Positions 47,751 through 56,974 of a stretch of 64,000 nt of DNA are shown piece after piece; position 1 is the first letter of the stretch; the number at the start of each line of letters is the position of its first letter. The stretch is from Winslowiella toletana (GTDB lineage Bacteria; Pseudomonadota; Gammaproteobacteria; Enterobacterales; Enterobacteriaceae). The notes under the pieces were generated by a model that saw only the letters and a list, made by a program, of their open reading frames with translations, was not told where the DNA came from and ran no database searches. The DNA lies in contig NZ_JAGGMQ010000001.1 of NCBI RefSeq assembly GCF_017875465.1, positions 3,658,001 to 3,722,000 of the forward strand, given 5' to 3'. The position numbers were made by a program, and so were the translations under genes.

Positions 47751-50264
47751 TCAATGCTTTGGCGGCTGATAACGCAGCAGACGATTGGCATTGCTGACCA
47801 CGGTAATCGATGACAGTGCCATCGCCGCCCCTGCCACTACCGGACTCAGCAGGGTGCCGGTTAGCGGATAGAGTACGCCCGCAGCAATCGGAATCCCCAG
47901 TGAGTTATAAATAAACGCGCCCAACAGGTTTTGCTTCATATTGCGTAACGTGGCTTTGGCAATCGCCAGCGCATCGGCAACGCTGTTCAAATCGTGACGC
48001 ATCAGGGTGATGGCCGCGGTTTCGATCGCCACATCACTACCACTGCCCATCGCAATGCCGACATCTGCCTGCGCCAGCGCGGGTGCATCGTTAATGCCGT
48101 CGCCAATCATCGCCACCTGATGGCCCTGCTGTTGCAGCTGAATAATCGCCTGCGCTTTGCCTGCGGGCAGTACGCCAGCAATCACCTGATCCAGACCTGC
48201 CTGGCGCGCAATGGCACTGGCGGTCGCCGGATTATCACCGGTCAGCATCACCAGGCGATAGCCCAGCTGATGCAGGCGTTGCAGCGCTTCGCGGCTGCCA
48301 GTCCGCAGCGGATCACGGATCGCCATCACTGCGACCACCTGGCCATTCGCCGCCAGCATTACCGGTGTGGCGCCGCTCTCTGCCTGCGTGCGAACCACGC
48401 TTTCCACCGCAGCGGTATCAATCTGATGCTGCTGCATCAGTGCGTGGTTGCCCAGCAGCATGGCAACGCCGTCAATTGTGCCGCTCACCCCAAGGCCGCG
48501 TATTGTACGAAATTGCTCAGTTACCGGCAGCGTTTGATCTTTGGCGCGTTCGGTTATCGCCCGCGCCAGCGGATGGCTGGAACCCTGCTCAAGTGCCGCA
48601 GCCCACAGTAATGCCTGCGTTGTATCGACCTGATTAAAGGTGAAAATATCGGTTACGCGCGGGACACCTTCCGTCAGCGTACCGGTTTTATCAAATACCA
48701 GCGTATCAAGGGTACTGGCGCGTTGCAGGGCATCGGCATCGCGTACCAGTACGCCAAATTCGGCAGCGCGACCGACGCCGGAAATAATCGACATCGGCGT
48801 CGCCAGCCCCAGCGCGCATGGGCAGGCAATAATCAGCACCGTAGTGGCAATGACCAGCGTGTAAACCAGCTGCGGCGGTGGTCCGACGAAATACCAGATG
48901 ACGGCGCTGACAACGGCGATAGCCACCACCGCTGGCACAAAGACTGCCGAAATACGATCGGCCAGCTTGCCGATTTCCGGTTTGCTGCTTTGCGCCTGAC
49001 GGACCATCTGGATAATCCGCGCCAGGGTGGTGTTTTTGCCGATGGCGCGCGCGGTAAACAGCACGCTGCCATCCTGCAGCAGGGTTCCGGCATGCAACGC
49101 GTCACCGACTGATTTCTGCTGTGGCAGCGGCTCACCGGTCAGCATCGCCTCATCCAGCCAGGCTTCTCCCTGGCTAATCTCGCCATCAACCGGCACGCGA
49201 TCGCCGGTAGTCAGACGTAAAGTCATACCCGGGGTGACGGCGCTTAAAGGCACGGTTTGTTCGCCCTGTGCGGTCACTACTCGCGCGGAAGGAGGCGTCA
49301 GATCGAGCAGACGTTCCAGTGCTTTTGAGGAGCGCTGACGCGCCCGCTGCTCCAGCGCATGGCCAAGATTAATCAGGCCAATAATCATTGCACTGGCTTC
49401 GTAATAGAGATGGCGTGCCGCCATCGGGAAAAAGTCAGGCCAGAGATTAACGCTAATCGAGTAGAGCCAGGCGGCCGCCGTGCCCAGCGCCACCAGCGTA
49501 TCCATGGTGGCGGCGCCTTTTAGCAGGCTGCGCCACGCACTGCGATAGAAATGACCACCGGCAGTCACCATCACCAGCAAGGTCAGCACACCGACCACCA
49601 GCCAGCCGCTGCGGTTGGTGGCGGTCAGCATCATATTATCGCCGAACATGCCCCATATCATCAGCGGGATACCCAGCGTTAACGCCAGTGCGGACTGCCA
49701 GCTAAAGCGGCGCATCGCCTGGCGGGCGTTATACTGCTGTTTTTCCCGCCGCAGCTGATCATCCTCGATAACTTCCGCGCCATAACCGGCATCGCTGACC
49801 GCCTGAACCAGCGCTTCGGGCGTCGCAGACCCCAACACCAGTGCGCTGCGATCTGCCAGATTCACCCGTGCCTGGGCTACACCTGGCACCTGTTGCAGTG
49901 CATTCTGCACCCGGCTCACGCAACTGGCGCAACTCATACCATCGATCAGTAACTGATGGCTGTCGGTGGAAGAGGGTGCCGGAAGCTGTAGAGTATCCGC
50001 TGTCAGCGCTTCCGGCTGAATATCTGAATCTGGCAACGGGTCAGGCTTTGGGTGAATGTCACCAGGTTGCAGGCTGGCGTGATAACCGGCCTGCTCAACA
50101 GTGGCAATTAACTCAGCGCCCGCCGCGCCGCCGCTCACCCGCGCTTCGGTGAGGGTGACATCCGCCTGTTCAACATCGGCACGCTGCTCCAGCGCTTCTT
50201 TGACTCTTTTGACACAGTGGCCGCAGGACAAACCGTCCAGCGCCAGTAACGTAGTTTGTGACAT
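47751..50264 (-). CDS. copA: Copper(I)-exporting P1B-type ATPase CopA
   Basis: This 837-residue inner-membrane ATPase exports Cu+ to the periplasm. Two N-terminal metal-binding domains carry GLSCGHC (C14, C17) and GMSCASC. Eight membrane helices follow, with the transport motif ACPCALG. The phosphorylation site is DKTGTLTEG and the hinge is [16 protein letters not shown] ([13 protein letters not shown]). The CueR promoter lies directly upstream. A conserved slippery heptamer within the first part of the gene probably makes a separate chaperone (separate entry). Confidence 0.98.
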   Translation of the reverse strand: MSQTTLLALDGLSCGHCVKRVKEALEQRADVEQADVTLTEARVSGGAAGAELIATVEQAGYHASLQPGDIHPKPDPLPDSDIQPEALTADTLQLPAPSSTDSHQLLIDGMSCASCVSRVQNALQQVPGVAQARVNLADRSALVLGSATPEALVQAVSDAGYGAEVIEDDQLRREKQQYNARQAMRRFSWQSALALTLGIPLMIWGMFGDNMMLTATNRSGWLVVGVLTLLVMVTAGGHFYRSAWRSLLKGAATMDTLVALGTAAAWLYSISVNLWPDFFPMAARHLYYEASAMIIGLINLGHALEQRARQRSSKALERLLDLTPPSARVVTAQGEQTVPLSAVTPGMTLRLTTGDRVPVDGEISQGEAWLDEAMLTGEPLPQQKSVGDALHAGTLLQDGSVLFTARAIGKNTTLARIIQMVRQAQSSKPEIGKLADRISAVFVPAVVAIAVVSAVIWYFVGPPPQLVYTLVIATTVLIIACPCALGLATPMSIISGVGRAAEFGVLVRDADALQRASTLDTLVFDKTGTLTEGVPRVTDIFTFNQVDTTQALLWAAALEQGSSHPLARAITERAKDQTLPVTEQFRTIRGLGVSGTIDGVAMLLGNHALMQQHQIDTAAVESVVRTQAESGATPVMLAANGQVVAVMAIRDPLRTGSREALQRLHQLGYRLVMLTGDNPATASAIARQAGLDQVIAGVLPAGKAQAIIQLQQQGHQVAMIGDGINDAPALAQADVGIAMGSGSDVAIETAAITLMRHDLNSVADALAIAKATLRNMKQNLLGAFIYNSLGIPIAAGVLYPLTGTLLSPVVAGAAMALSSITVVSNANRLLRYQPPKH
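50041..50052 (-). other. Probable CopA(Z) programmed -1 frameshift site
   Basis: In the copA frame, codons 71-73 read CAC CCA AAG. The heptamer C CCA AAG (50052-50046) is the slippery sequence reported for E. coli copA. After a -1 slip the reading continues GCC TGA, ending at 50041. The product would be a 74-residue protein holding only the first metal-binding domain, equivalent to the CopA(Z) chaperone. Confidence 0.75.
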
Positions 50265-50318
50265 GGTTATCGCTCCTGATTATCCATACTGACTTAATAT
50301 CAAGCTGGATTGAACTCA

Positions 50319-50349
50319 AGGTTAAACCTTCCATCAAGGGGAAGGTCAA
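50319..50349 (-). promoter_or_regulatory. CueR-controlled copA promoter
   Basis: On the minus strand TTGACC and TAACCT are separated by a 19-bp spacer, the long spacing typical of MerR-family promoters. The spacer contains the dyad ACCTTCC-N7-GGAAGGT (50326-50346), as in the E. coli copA operator. The copA start follows 54 bases later. Confidence 0.93.
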
Positions 50350-50447
50350 GTGGTTATCCTGGTAATCAAAACAACAGCCTCTGGCGTCAGACCGGATGAT
50401 TTTTTCACTCGTTGCAGGTCGCTGAAATAAAAGAGGTTGGAGGGGTT

Positions 50448-50837
50448 ATGAAAATCATATCGACTATCATGCTATCAATATTTTTATTAGGGGGCTGTAC
50501 TTCCTATAACTCAGTGCAGCTAAGACAGGAACAAATTGGCAGCCAATACAGTTATTATAAAACCGAGCCACCACTGTATACAGGCGATATAATTAAATAC
50601 AAATTAAAAGAGGGTGGCAGCGGTCAAATTACCATAGAGAAAATAGAGCCAAATTCTATTATTGCTAATAATGGTCAGGTCATCCCTTTTGCGCAGATAG
50701 TATCGATTGAACGAAAAGATCTCTCTAAAACAAAAACCTCCGTTTTAGCTGGCGGTACCGCTGTGACCGTCGCTATCGTTGTTGCCATTGGTGTTGCTAT
50801 AGTAGCAATAGCAAAAGGGGCAGCTAGTGCGTTTTAG
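50448..50837 (+). CDS. Small putative lipoprotein between copA and cueR
   Basis: No family was recognised. The 129-residue product has a signal peptide with lipobox LLGGC. A beta-rich middle follows (about 50-95, YTGDIIKYKLKEGGSGQITI), and the hydrophobic, glycine-containing C terminus (VLAGGTAVTVAIVVAIGVAI) could insert in a membrane. Codon use is AT-rich relative to copA and cueR, which hints at a recent arrival. A GGAGGGG site precedes ATG 50448. No copper-binding motif is evident. E. coli has ybaS and ybaT between copA and cueR instead. Confidence 0.75.
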   Translation: MKIISTIMLSIFLLGGCTSYNSVQLRQEQIGSQYSYYKTEPPLYTGDIIKYKLKEGGSGQITIEKIEPNSIIANNGQVIPFAQIVSIERKDLSKTKTSVLAGGTAVTVAIVVAIGVAIVAIAKGAASAF

Positions 50838-50900
50838 CATCTCTTCGGGTCGCATCTGTTAAGATCCGCAGGCATAAGGATGGTTAAAAAAGGGGCAAAG

Positions 50901-51323
50901 ATGAATATCAGCGATGTGGCAAAAAAAACCGGACTGACCAGTAAAGCCATTCGTTTTTATGAGGAAAAGGGACTGGTGACGCCACCTCTGCGCAGCGAAA
51001 ATGGCTATCGCAGCTACACCAGCAAGCATATCGAAGAACTGATGCTGCTGCGCCAGTCACGGCAGGTTGGGTTTAATCTGGATGAGTGTCGCGAGATGGT
51101 GGCGCTGTTCAATAATCCGCAACGCCATAGTGCCGATGTTAAAGCGCGTACGCTGGATAAAGTGGCGGAAATTGAAGCGCATATTCATGAATTAACCATT
51201 ATGCGCCAGCGCCTGCTGGAGCTGGCGGAGGCCTGCCCGGGCGATGACAGCGCTGATTGCCCAATTATCAATAACCTTGCGGGATGTTGTCACAGCGGGA
51301 AAGTGGTTAAATGCGGGGCCTGA
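50901..51323 (+). CDS. cueR: Copper-responsive MerR-family activator CueR
   Basis: This 140-residue activator senses Cu+ and turns on copA and cueO. The N-terminal winged helix is [20 protein letters not shown]. The dimerisation helix follows, then the metal loop with Cys112 and Cys120 (CPGDDSADC), at the same positions as in E. coli. The CCHSG tail is also kept. ATG 50901 follows AAGGGG. Its end overlaps the convergent ybbJ by 17 bases. Confidence 0.96.
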   Translation: MNISDVAKKTGLTSKAIRFYEEKGLVTPPLRSENGYRSYTSKHIEELMLLRQSRQVGFNLDECREMVALFNNPQRHSADVKARTLDKVAEIEAHIHELTIMRQRLLELAEACPGDDSADCPIINNLAGCCHSGKVVKCGA

Positions 51324-51756
51324 TACGCAGGGTAATGCCCTCAACGGCGACCACCACCACTTCACTACCTGCGGGCAGATCGGTGTCAGCCTGAACGCGC
51401 CAGCTGCTGTCGCCGATTTTCACATGACCCAACCCGTCAACCAGAGAAGTTTGCAGCTTCAGGTGCAGGCCAATCATCTGGCTGCCGCGCTTGTTCAGCG
51501 TACTCGGCACCTGTTGCCGGTCACGTCGCTGCATCCAGCGGAACCACAACAGGGCCGATACCATAATCAGCAGCGCAAAGATGCCTCCCTGCCACTCCCA
51601 CGACAGTGGCAGCAGCCAGACCAGCAGCCCAACCAGCACCGCCGAGATACCACTCCATAGCAGATAGCCGCTGGTTCCCAGCATTTCAGCGGCCAGAAGT
51701 AGTCCGCCTAATGTCAGCCAGAACCAGTGCGGATGAGCAATTATTTCAGCCAGCAT
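51307..51756 (-). CDS. ybbJ: NfeD-like membrane protein YbbJ
   Basis: This 149-residue protein has two to three N-terminal membrane helices (about 8-70) followed by an OB-fold NfeD domain (about 90-149, [20 protein letters not shown]). Such short NfeD proteins act with stomatin-like partners in membrane quality control. Its start overlaps the qmcA stop by one base, so the two are translated together. It is convergent with cueR. Confidence 0.93.
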   Translation of the reverse strand: MLAEIIAHPHWFWLTLGGLLLAAEMLGTSGYLLWSGISAVLVGLLVWLLPLSWEWQGGIFALLIMVSALLWFRWMQRRDRQQVPSTLNKRGSQMIGLHLKLQTSLVDGLGHVKIGDSSWRVQADTDLPAGSEVVVVAVEGITLRIRPRI

Positions 51757-52673
51757 CAGTTTTTACTCCGATCCTGTTTGCTCTCGTTTAATAACTCGCT
51801 GATTCCGGCGATGGAGCCCATCAGACTGGTGGCTTCCAGCGGCATCAGCACCACTTTGCTGTTATTAGCCGAACCAATTTTTTGCAGTGCATCGGTATAT
51901 TTCTGGGCGACAAAGTAGTTAATCGCCTGCAGGTCGCCAGCGGCAATGGCCTCAGAAACCATCTGCGTGGCGCGCGCTTCGGCTTCGGCAGCGCGTTCAC
52001 GCGCTTCAGCCTGTAAGAATGCTGACTGGCGTTCACCTTCGGCTTTCAGAATTTGTGACTGCTTATCGCCCTCTGCGCGCAGAATGGCGGCCTGGCGTAC
52101 CCCTTCCGCTTCAAGGATATCGGCGCGTTTAGTACGCTCCGCTTTCATCTGCGCATTCATTGAGGCAATCAGCTCGGCGGGTGGGCGCACGTCGCGAATC
52201 TCAATTCGCGTCACTTTAATGCCCCAGGGGTTGGTGGCTTCATCGACAATATGCAGCAGGCGGGTATTAATATTATCACGCTGTGACAGCATCTCATCCA
52301 GCTCCATGGAGCCGAGTACCGTACGGATGTTAGTCATGGTGAGATTAAGGATCGACAGCTCAAGGTTGCTGACTTCATACGCGGCACGCGAAGCGTCAAT
52401 CACCTGGATAAAGCAGACAGCATCAATAGTCACATTGGCGTTGTCTTTAGAGATGATCTCCTGCGAGGGGATATCCAGCACCTGTTCCATCATATTGATC
52501 TTACGACCTACACGATCCATAAAAGGAACAATCAGGTTAAGTCCGGGAGAGAGGGTTTTGGTATAACGACCAAAGCGTTCAACAGTCCACTGATAACCCT
52601 GTGGAACAATTTTGACACCAGACCAGACAACAATAAGCGCCAGTATGATGAGTACCGGGATAATGGCTAGCAT
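51756..52673 (-). CDS. qmcA: SPFH/stomatin-family protein QmcA
   Basis: This 305-residue protein has one N-terminal membrane segment (about 3-22), an SPFH/band 7 domain (about 25-180, [20 protein letters not shown]) and a long Ala/Glu-rich coiled coil (about 180-250). E. coli QmcA associates with FtsH-HflKC and suppresses ftsH htpX defects. It is first gene of the qmcA-ybbJ operon. The fetAB (ybbLM) transporter genes that adjoin it in E. coli are absent. Confidence 0.96.
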   Translation of the reverse strand: MLAIIPVLIILALIVVWSGVKIVPQGYQWTVERFGRYTKTLSPGLNLIVPFMDRVGRKINMMEQVLDIPSQEIISKDNANVTIDAVCFIQVIDASRAAYEVSNLELSILNLTMTNIRTVLGSMELDEMLSQRDNINTRLLHIVDEATNPWGIKVTRIEIRDVRPPAELIASMNAQMKAERTKRADILEAEGVRQAAILRAEGDKQSQILKAEGERQSAFLQAEARERAAEAEARATQMVSEAIAAGDLQAINYFVAQKYTDALQKIGSANNSKVVLMPLEATSLMGSIAGISELLNESKQDRSKN

Positions 52674-52735
52674 AGATAAACCTCCTGACTGTTAAATTGA
52701 CGGGCCGAGTCGCTTCGGCCCGCTTGGATCCGGAA

Positions 52736-53593
52736 TTAGTAGAGCAAAGAGTAGAGCTGACGACGGTATTTTGCCGCAAGTGCATCGCCTGTGCCAAGCG
52801 CCGCAAGGATCTCCTGCAGCATTTTACGCACCTGGCCATCTGCCGCGTTCATATCTTTTTTCAGGTGGGTAAGCAGTAACTCCAGCGCTTCTTCATTACG
52901 CCCAACCTGATGCAGCTGGAGGGCGAGCTTCGCCGCCAGCGCAGCATTCTCGGGTTCCGCTTCCAGCTGCTGTTGCAACTGCTGGATCTCCGGCGTGTCA
53001 GCAGCCTGCTTCAGCAGCTCAATCTGCGCCAGCAGCCCCTGATAGCGGGTATCCTGATCCTGTATCGGTACGACTTTAAGAATGGTTTCTGCTTCATCGC
53101 TGCGACTCAACGCGATCAGCACTTCGGCCAGCAGAAAACCGATATCACTCGACTGGTTGCTTAACTGCCAGGCATCTTTCAGCAACGGCAGCGCGTCGAT
53201 CATTTTACCTTCCTGCATCAGCGCCATCGCTTCCTGCGCCTTCAGCTGTTCCGGACGTGGCAATACCTTTTCCAGCAGGGCGCGGACAGCTTCTTCAGGT
53301 TGCGGCCCCTGGAAGCCGTCAACCGGCTGGCCATCCTGGAACAGATAGACCGTCGGGATTGAGCGCAGCCCAAACTGAGACGCCACCGCCTGTTCGGTAT
53401 CGCAATCCAGTTTGGCCAGAATAAACTGCCCGGCATACTCCTGCGCCAGGCGATCCAGAACCGGCGTCAGCTGCTGACAGTGCTGGCTGCGTTCAGACCA
53501 GAAGTAGAACAGCACCGGTATGGACGTCGACTGCTCCAGCGTCTGGTGCAGGTTGGATTCATTGATATTGATAATCGAAGCTTGTGGTGACAT
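52736..53593 (-). CDS. cnoX: Chaperedoxin CnoX (YbbN)
   Basis: This 285-residue protein has an N-terminal thioredoxin domain (about 1-110) whose active site is SQHC rather than CxxC, so it lacks disulfide reductase activity. A TPR-type helical region (about 115-285) follows. E. coli CnoX, activated by hypochlorous acid, holds unfolding proteins and passes them to GroEL. The start at 53593 gives [15 protein letters not shown]; the frame is open 20 codons upstream. It is followed by qmcA in the same direction. Confidence 0.95.
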   Translation of the reverse strand: MSPQASIININESNLHQTLEQSTSIPVLFYFWSERSQHCQQLTPVLDRLAQEYAGQFILAKLDCDTEQAVASQFGLRSIPTVYLFQDGQPVDGFQGPQPEEAVRALLEKVLPRPEQLKAQEAMALMQEGKMIDALPLLKDAWQLSNQSSDIGFLLAEVLIALSRSDEAETILKVVPIQDQDTRYQGLLAQIELLKQAADTPEIQQLQQQLEAEPENAALAAKLALQLHQVGRNEEALELLLTHLKKDMNAADGQVRKMLQEILAALGTGDALAAKYRRQLYSLLY

Positions 53594-53649
53594 AAATTCG
53601 TCTCTTTTGCTGATGACTTTGTAACGATATTGGGGCGTAACCCCTGGCT

Positions 53650-54447
53650 TCAAGCGGAATTATTATTACACGACTGGTTACTGCGCAAAATGCGATCCAG
53701 CATCCAGCCCGGCAACAGGCGGCGCAAAATAGTCATAGCGTGCGCCACCAGGGTCACCGGATAACGTATTTTGGGCCGACGACTCTCTAAAGCATGGCGC
53801 AATTCAGGCAGGATTGCTTCAGGCGGCAGAGTAAAACGTGCGGCGATACCCGGGTTGGTGACGGGTTGATCCTGCCTGGTCTGGTTTACATTATCGGTAA
53901 AGCGGGTGTGAATCGGACCTGGCTCAATCAGGCTGACGCGCACCCCAGTGCCATGCAGCTCCATGCGTAGCGCATCTGACCAGGCTTCCAGTGCATATTT
54001 GCTCGCAGCATAAGCGCCACGACGCGGCGTTGACACTAATCCCATCACCGAACTGGTATTAATAATGCGGCCTGCGCCACTGGCCAGCAGCGCCGGTAAC
54101 AGCAATATGGTTAGCTGATGGACGCCAAAAAAGTTGGTGGAGAATTGCTGCTCCAGCTGCTGACGCGACAGCGTATCCAGTGCGCCATAGACGCCATAAC
54201 CACCATTGTTAAACAGCGCGTAGAGATTATTACCGGTCAGCTCTATCACCTGTCGCGCCGCGCGTTCAACGCTATGCGCATCATCAAGGTCGAGTTCAAT
54301 GCCGGTAAAACCGAGTTGATCCATACGCGCCACATCGTCGGCTTTACGGCAGGCGGCAAACACCCGATAACCACGATGCAGTAAATCATTAGCTGCCACC
54401 AGACCAATGCCGCTTGAGCAGCCGGTAATTAATATCGATTTTTGCAT
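53650..54447 (-). CDS. ybbO: Short-chain dehydrogenase YbbO
   Basis: This 265-residue classical SDR oxidoreductase carries the NAD(P)-binding [12 protein letters not shown] (8-19), NNGGYG, and the catalytic Ser-Tyr-Lys set in INTSSVMGL and [12 protein letters not shown]. coli YbbO reduces aldehydes with NADPH. It lies 56 bp upstream of cnoX in the same direction, as in E. coli. Confidence 0.95.
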   Translation of the reverse strand: MQKSILITGCSSGIGLVAANDLLHRGYRVFAACRKADDVARMDQLGFTGIELDLDDAHSVERAARQVIELTGNNLYALFNNGGYGVYGALDTLSRQQLEQQFSTNFFGVHQLTILLLPALLASGAGRIINTSSVMGLVSTPRRGAYAASKYALEAWSDALRMELHGTGVRVSLIEPGPIHTRFTDNVNQTRQDQPVTNPGIAARFTLPPEAILPELRHALESRRPKIRYPVTLVAHAMTILRRLLPGWMLDRILRSNQSCNNNSA

Positions 54448-54699
54448 AATCCTCTGCGCTAAAGATGTTATTTATCTGTCAGGATGGTGCGTTGCTTTAA
54501 CAATATCCTGTTTTCCTGCCATCAGTCTACACGTTATATCGCTGCAGTGGCATTAGTTGGTTGAAATAAAGCGTGCTCATCTGATTAGAATTTTTGGATA
54601 TAAAAATGCAATTGGATAAATTAAAAGCATGCAAATTAAAGATTATATTTTACAGTAACTTAAGGTGATTTTATATTGCTAAATAAAAAACGATGAGTG
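54448..54699. other. AT-rich gap before the hok/sok units
   Basis: No gene, RNA or repeat was recognised in these 252 bases. The right end should contain the promoter of the first hok mRNA; the short string TTTTATATTGC near 54670 recurs before the second unit. Confidence 0.5.
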
Positions 54700-54752
54700 T
54701 AAACTCTGCGGCGGGTGCTCTGGATCTTTTTTGTCCTGAGCATTGGCAAGGG

Positions 54753-54810
54753 ACAAAAAGAGAAAGGCCCCACCCGACGATTAAGTCAAAGTGAGGCCGC
54801 TCTCATGCAT
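54753..54810 (-). ncRNA. Candidate Sok antisense RNA, first copy
   Basis: On the minus strand GGCCTCAC (54798-54791) pairs with GTGGGGCC (54773-54766) and is followed by a T-rich run, an intrinsic terminator. It lies opposite the leader region that drives hok translation, where Sok is encoded in known systems. A weak TTGCGG-N17-TCATGT promoter lies just upstream. The 5' end is approximate. Confidence 0.6.
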
Positions 54811-54867
54811 GACAACATGATGGTAGCCTTTTACCTGCCGCAAGGCAATAAGGAGATAAGGCAATGA
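54805..54867 (+). CDS. Mok-like leader peptide, first copy
   Basis: The frame MHDNMMVAFYLPQGNKEIRQ ends at TGA 54865-54867, overlapping the hok ATG (54864-54866). In known hok systems translation of such an overlapping mok frame is needed for hok expression, and Sok blocks it. Confidence 0.55.
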   Translation: MHDNMMVAFYLPQGNKEIRQ

Positions 54868-55019
54868 CGCCATTAAAACTGCGATTACTGAGTCTGGTTA
54901 TTATCTGTGTGACAATACTTATTGTTGCATGGATAATTCGCAATTCACTTTGCGAATTATATATCAGACATAGTAATACAGAGGTTGTGGCGACTCTGGC
55001 TTACGAATCCAGAGGTTAA
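54864..55019 (+). CDS. Hok/Gef-family type I toxin, first copy
   Basis: This 51-residue inner-membrane toxin begins MTPLKLRLLS. One membrane segment (about 9-25) follows, then the conserved RNSLCELYIRHSNTEVVATL and AYESRG. The cysteine and the CEL-I-R, TEV-A and AYES blocks are the family signature. Hok proteins depolarise the membrane when the antisense RNA decays. AAGGAG lies upstream of the ATG. It was too short for usual gene lists but the family match is clear. Confidence 0.92.
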   Translation: MTPLKLRLLSLVIICVTILIVAWIIRNSLCELYIRHSNTEVVATLAYESRG

Positions 55020-55262
55020 GGCAACCCAACGGCGGGAGAATACTCCCGCCTGTTGGTTGTCTGGCAGAGATCCCCGAGCACCCGCCCTTAATTATTCCTG
55101 CGATAATTATTTTTAGTTTTAAATATCAGGATTGAAATTTTTGATGGCGGGCTTAAATTAACTGCGCCTTATCTGTATTTTATATTGCGTAAACGATGGC
55201 GTGAAATATAAACTCTGCGGCGGGTGCTCTGGATCTTTTTTGTCCTGAGCATTGGCAAGGGA

Positions 55263-55320
55263 CAAAAAGAGAAAGGCCCCACCCGACGATAAAGTCAAAG
55301 TGAGGCCGCTCTCATGCCCA
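55263..55320 (-). ncRNA. Candidate Sok antisense RNA, second copy
   Basis: Same terminator hairpin and position relative to hok as the first copy, with a few substitutions (for example ATTAAG to ATAAAG in the loop). Such differences could affect cross-recognition between the copies. Coordinates are approximate. Confidence 0.55.
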
Positions 55321-55326
55321 GACAGC

Positions 55327-55377
55327 ATGATGGTAGCCTTTTACCTGCCGCAAGGCAATAAGGAGATAAGGCAATGA
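55327..55377 (+). CDS. Mok-like leader peptide, second copy
   Basis: The frame MMVAFYLPQGNKEIRQ stops at TGA 55375-55377, overlapping the second hok ATG. Base changes upstream put the earlier ATG of copy one out of frame, so this leader is four codons shorter. Confidence 0.5.
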   Translation: MMVAFYLPQGNKEIRQ

Positions 55378-55529
55378 CGCCATTAAAACTGCGATTACTG
55401 AGTCTGATAATTATCTGTGCGACAATACTTATTGTTGCGTGGATAATTCGTAATTCACTTTGCGAATTATATATCAGACATAGTAATACAGAGGTTGTGG
55501 CGACTCTGGCTTACGAATCCAGAGGTTAA
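55374..55529 (+). CDS. Hok/Gef-family type I toxin, second copy
   Basis: This 51-residue toxin differs from the first copy at only two places in the membrane segment (LVIICVT becomes LIIICAT). The signature blocks RNSLCELYIRHSN and AYESRG are identical. Both copies are intact, with the same AAGGAG site, so either could be active. An opposite-strand frame here (55474-55665) is only a shadow. Confidence 0.92.
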   Translation: MTPLKLRLLSLIIICATILIVAWIIRNSLCELYIRHSNTEVVATLAYESRG

Positions 55530-55696
55530 GGCAACCCAGCGGCGGGAGGGAACTCCCGCCGGTTGGTTGTCTGGCAGAGATCCCCGAGCACCCGTCCCGA
55601 AGTGACTCCGCCATTGTGACACTTAATCTTTTGATTTTTATAAATCCGGCTGCGGATTTTTGCATAACTTTACCTGACAGCCGTCACGTTTTGCCG

Positions 55697-56317
55697 CTAC
55701 TCATGCTTAACTAAAGGAGCCAGTTCTCTGGCCATCAGGTCGGCGATAAAGGGTTGCGCATCGGGATTGGGATGAATGCCATCCTGCTGCATCCATTCAG
55801 GTTTCAGATAGACCTGCTCCATAAAAAAGGAGACTAATGGGATGTTGTACTCTTGCGCCAGCTTCGGATAGATCCCGCTAAACGCCTCGTTATAGCGGCG
55901 ACCATAGTTCGCTGGCAAACGGATTTGCATCAACAACGGCTGGGCTTTGGCTGCCTGAATGTCGCCGATGATTTTACGCAGATCCTGCTCCACATTTTGT
56001 GGCGGGAAGCCACGTAAACCATCATTTCCACCCAGTTCGATCAATACCCAGCGTGGTTGATGTTGTTTCAGCAGAGCGGGCAAGCGGCTCAGGCCCTGGG
56101 TTGCGGTGTCACCACTGATGCTACCGTTAATAACGTCAGGTTGTTTTTGCCATTTATCATTGAGCAGCGCAGGCCATGCGGCGCTGGCGGACATGCGATA
56201 TCCGGCGCTTAAACTGTCGCCGAGAACCAGCAGTGTATCTGCCGACGCCACGCGCGAAATGAGTAACAATAATAACAGGAAAGGGTAATGCCAGCGGAAA
56301 ACATTCTTGAAGTTCAT
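55697..56317 (-). CDS. tesA: Periplasmic thioesterase I / protease I / lysophospholipase L1
   Basis: This 206-residue SGNH hydrolase is exported by a signal peptide (about 1-26, ending VASA). It hydrolyses acyl-CoA, lysophospholipids and some esters. The blocks are GDSLSAGY with the nucleophile serine, SGDT, GGNDGLRG and DGIHPNPDA with the catalytic Asp and His. The start at 56317 matches E. coli. It overlaps the divergent ybbA start by 30 bases, the same odd arrangement as in E. coli. Confidence 0.97.
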   Translation of the reverse strand: MNFKNVFRWHYPFLLLLLLISRVASADTLLVLGDSLSAGYRMSASAAWPALLNDKWQKQPDVINGSISGDTATQGLSRLPALLKQHQPRWVLIELGGNDGLRGFPPQNVEQDLRKIIGDIQAAKAQPLLMQIRLPANYGRRYNEAFSGIYPKLAQEYNIPLVSFFMEQVYLKPEWMQQDGIHPNPDAQPFIADLMARELAPLVKHE

Positions 56318-56974
56318 CGTCTTAGTAAGTCCGTCGGTCAGGGTGAGCATCAGCTCAATATCCTCACCGGAGTTGAGCTGGTTGTCAAACCGGCTGAAAC
56401 GATCGCCCTGATTGGTGAATCAGGATCGGGGAAATCCACCCTGTTAGGCATTCTTGCCGGGCTGGATGATGGCAGTGAGGGAGAAGTCTTCCTGTGTGGC
56501 GAGCCGTTGCATCAGCGTGACGAAGAGCAGCGGGCTGAATTACGCGCCCGGCATGTCGGCTTTGTGTTCCAGTCTTTTATGCTGGTGCCAACCCTGAATG
56601 CGCTGGAGAACGTGCAACTCCCGGCATTGTTGCGCGGCGATAGCGAAAACCAGAGCCGCGAACAGGCAAGAGCGCTGTTATCCCAGCTGGGATTAGCGGA
56701 ACGCCTGAACCATCTTCCGGCGCAGCTTTCCGGTGGCGAGCAGCAGCGTGTGGCGCTGGCGCGCGCCTTTAATGGTCGTCCCGATCTGCTGTTTGCCGAT
56801 GAACCGACCGGTAATCTCGATCGCAAAACCGGCGATCGCATTGCCGACCTGCTGTTTTCCCTCAATCGCGATCTTGCCACCACCCTGATTCTGGTTACGC
56901 ACGATGAGCAGCTGGCGGCGCGCTGCGATCGCCGCCTGCGTCTGCGCGACGGAAAATTGTGGGAGGAAGCATGA
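56288..56974 (+). CDS. ybbA: ABC transporter ATPase YbbA
   Basis: This 228-residue ATPase of the MacB/LolD type has Walker A GESGSGKST (about 42-50), signature LSGGEQQRV, Walker B LLFADEPTGN and the switch VTHDEQ. It pairs with the permease YbbP. Gene order suggests release of a lipid or lipophilic compound, perhaps with TesA; the substrate is unproven. Its last four bases overlap the ybbP start (ATGA). Confidence 0.96.
   Translation: MPAENILEVHRLSKSVGQGEHQLNILTGVELVVKPAETIALIGESGSGKSTLLGILAGLDDGSEGEVFLCGEPLHQRDEEQRAELRARHVGFVFQSFMLVPTLNALENVQLPALLRGDSENQSREQARALLSQLGLAERLNHLPAQLSGGEQQRVALARAFNGRPDLLFADEPTGNLDRKTGDRIADLLFSLNRDLATTLILVTHDEQLAARCDRRLRLRDGKLWEEA

Larger units (their letters stand above)
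54700..55087 (+). repeat. hok/sok unit, first tandem copy
   Basis: This stretch of nearly 390 bases recurs at 55210-55597 with an offset of exactly 510 and only scattered differences. It contains the full parts of a hok mRNA: the 5' segment GGCGGGTGCTC (54710-54720) is an exact complement of the 3' segment GAGCACCCGCC (55076-55086). These are expected to form the 5'-3' fold-back that keeps the toxin silent. Confidence 0.85.
55210..55597 (+). repeat. hok/sok unit, second tandem copy
   Basis: Direct repeat of 54700-55087. The 5' and 3' fold-back arms are kept, though the 3' arm reads GAGCACCCGT and pairs slightly less well. The 122 bases between copies are unique and AT-rich. Confidence 0.85.

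Noticed and set aside
55474-55665. 63-residue minus-strand frame over the second hok copy
   Set aside because: It lies opposite the hok coding sequence and 3' region and has no family resemblance; a shadow frame.
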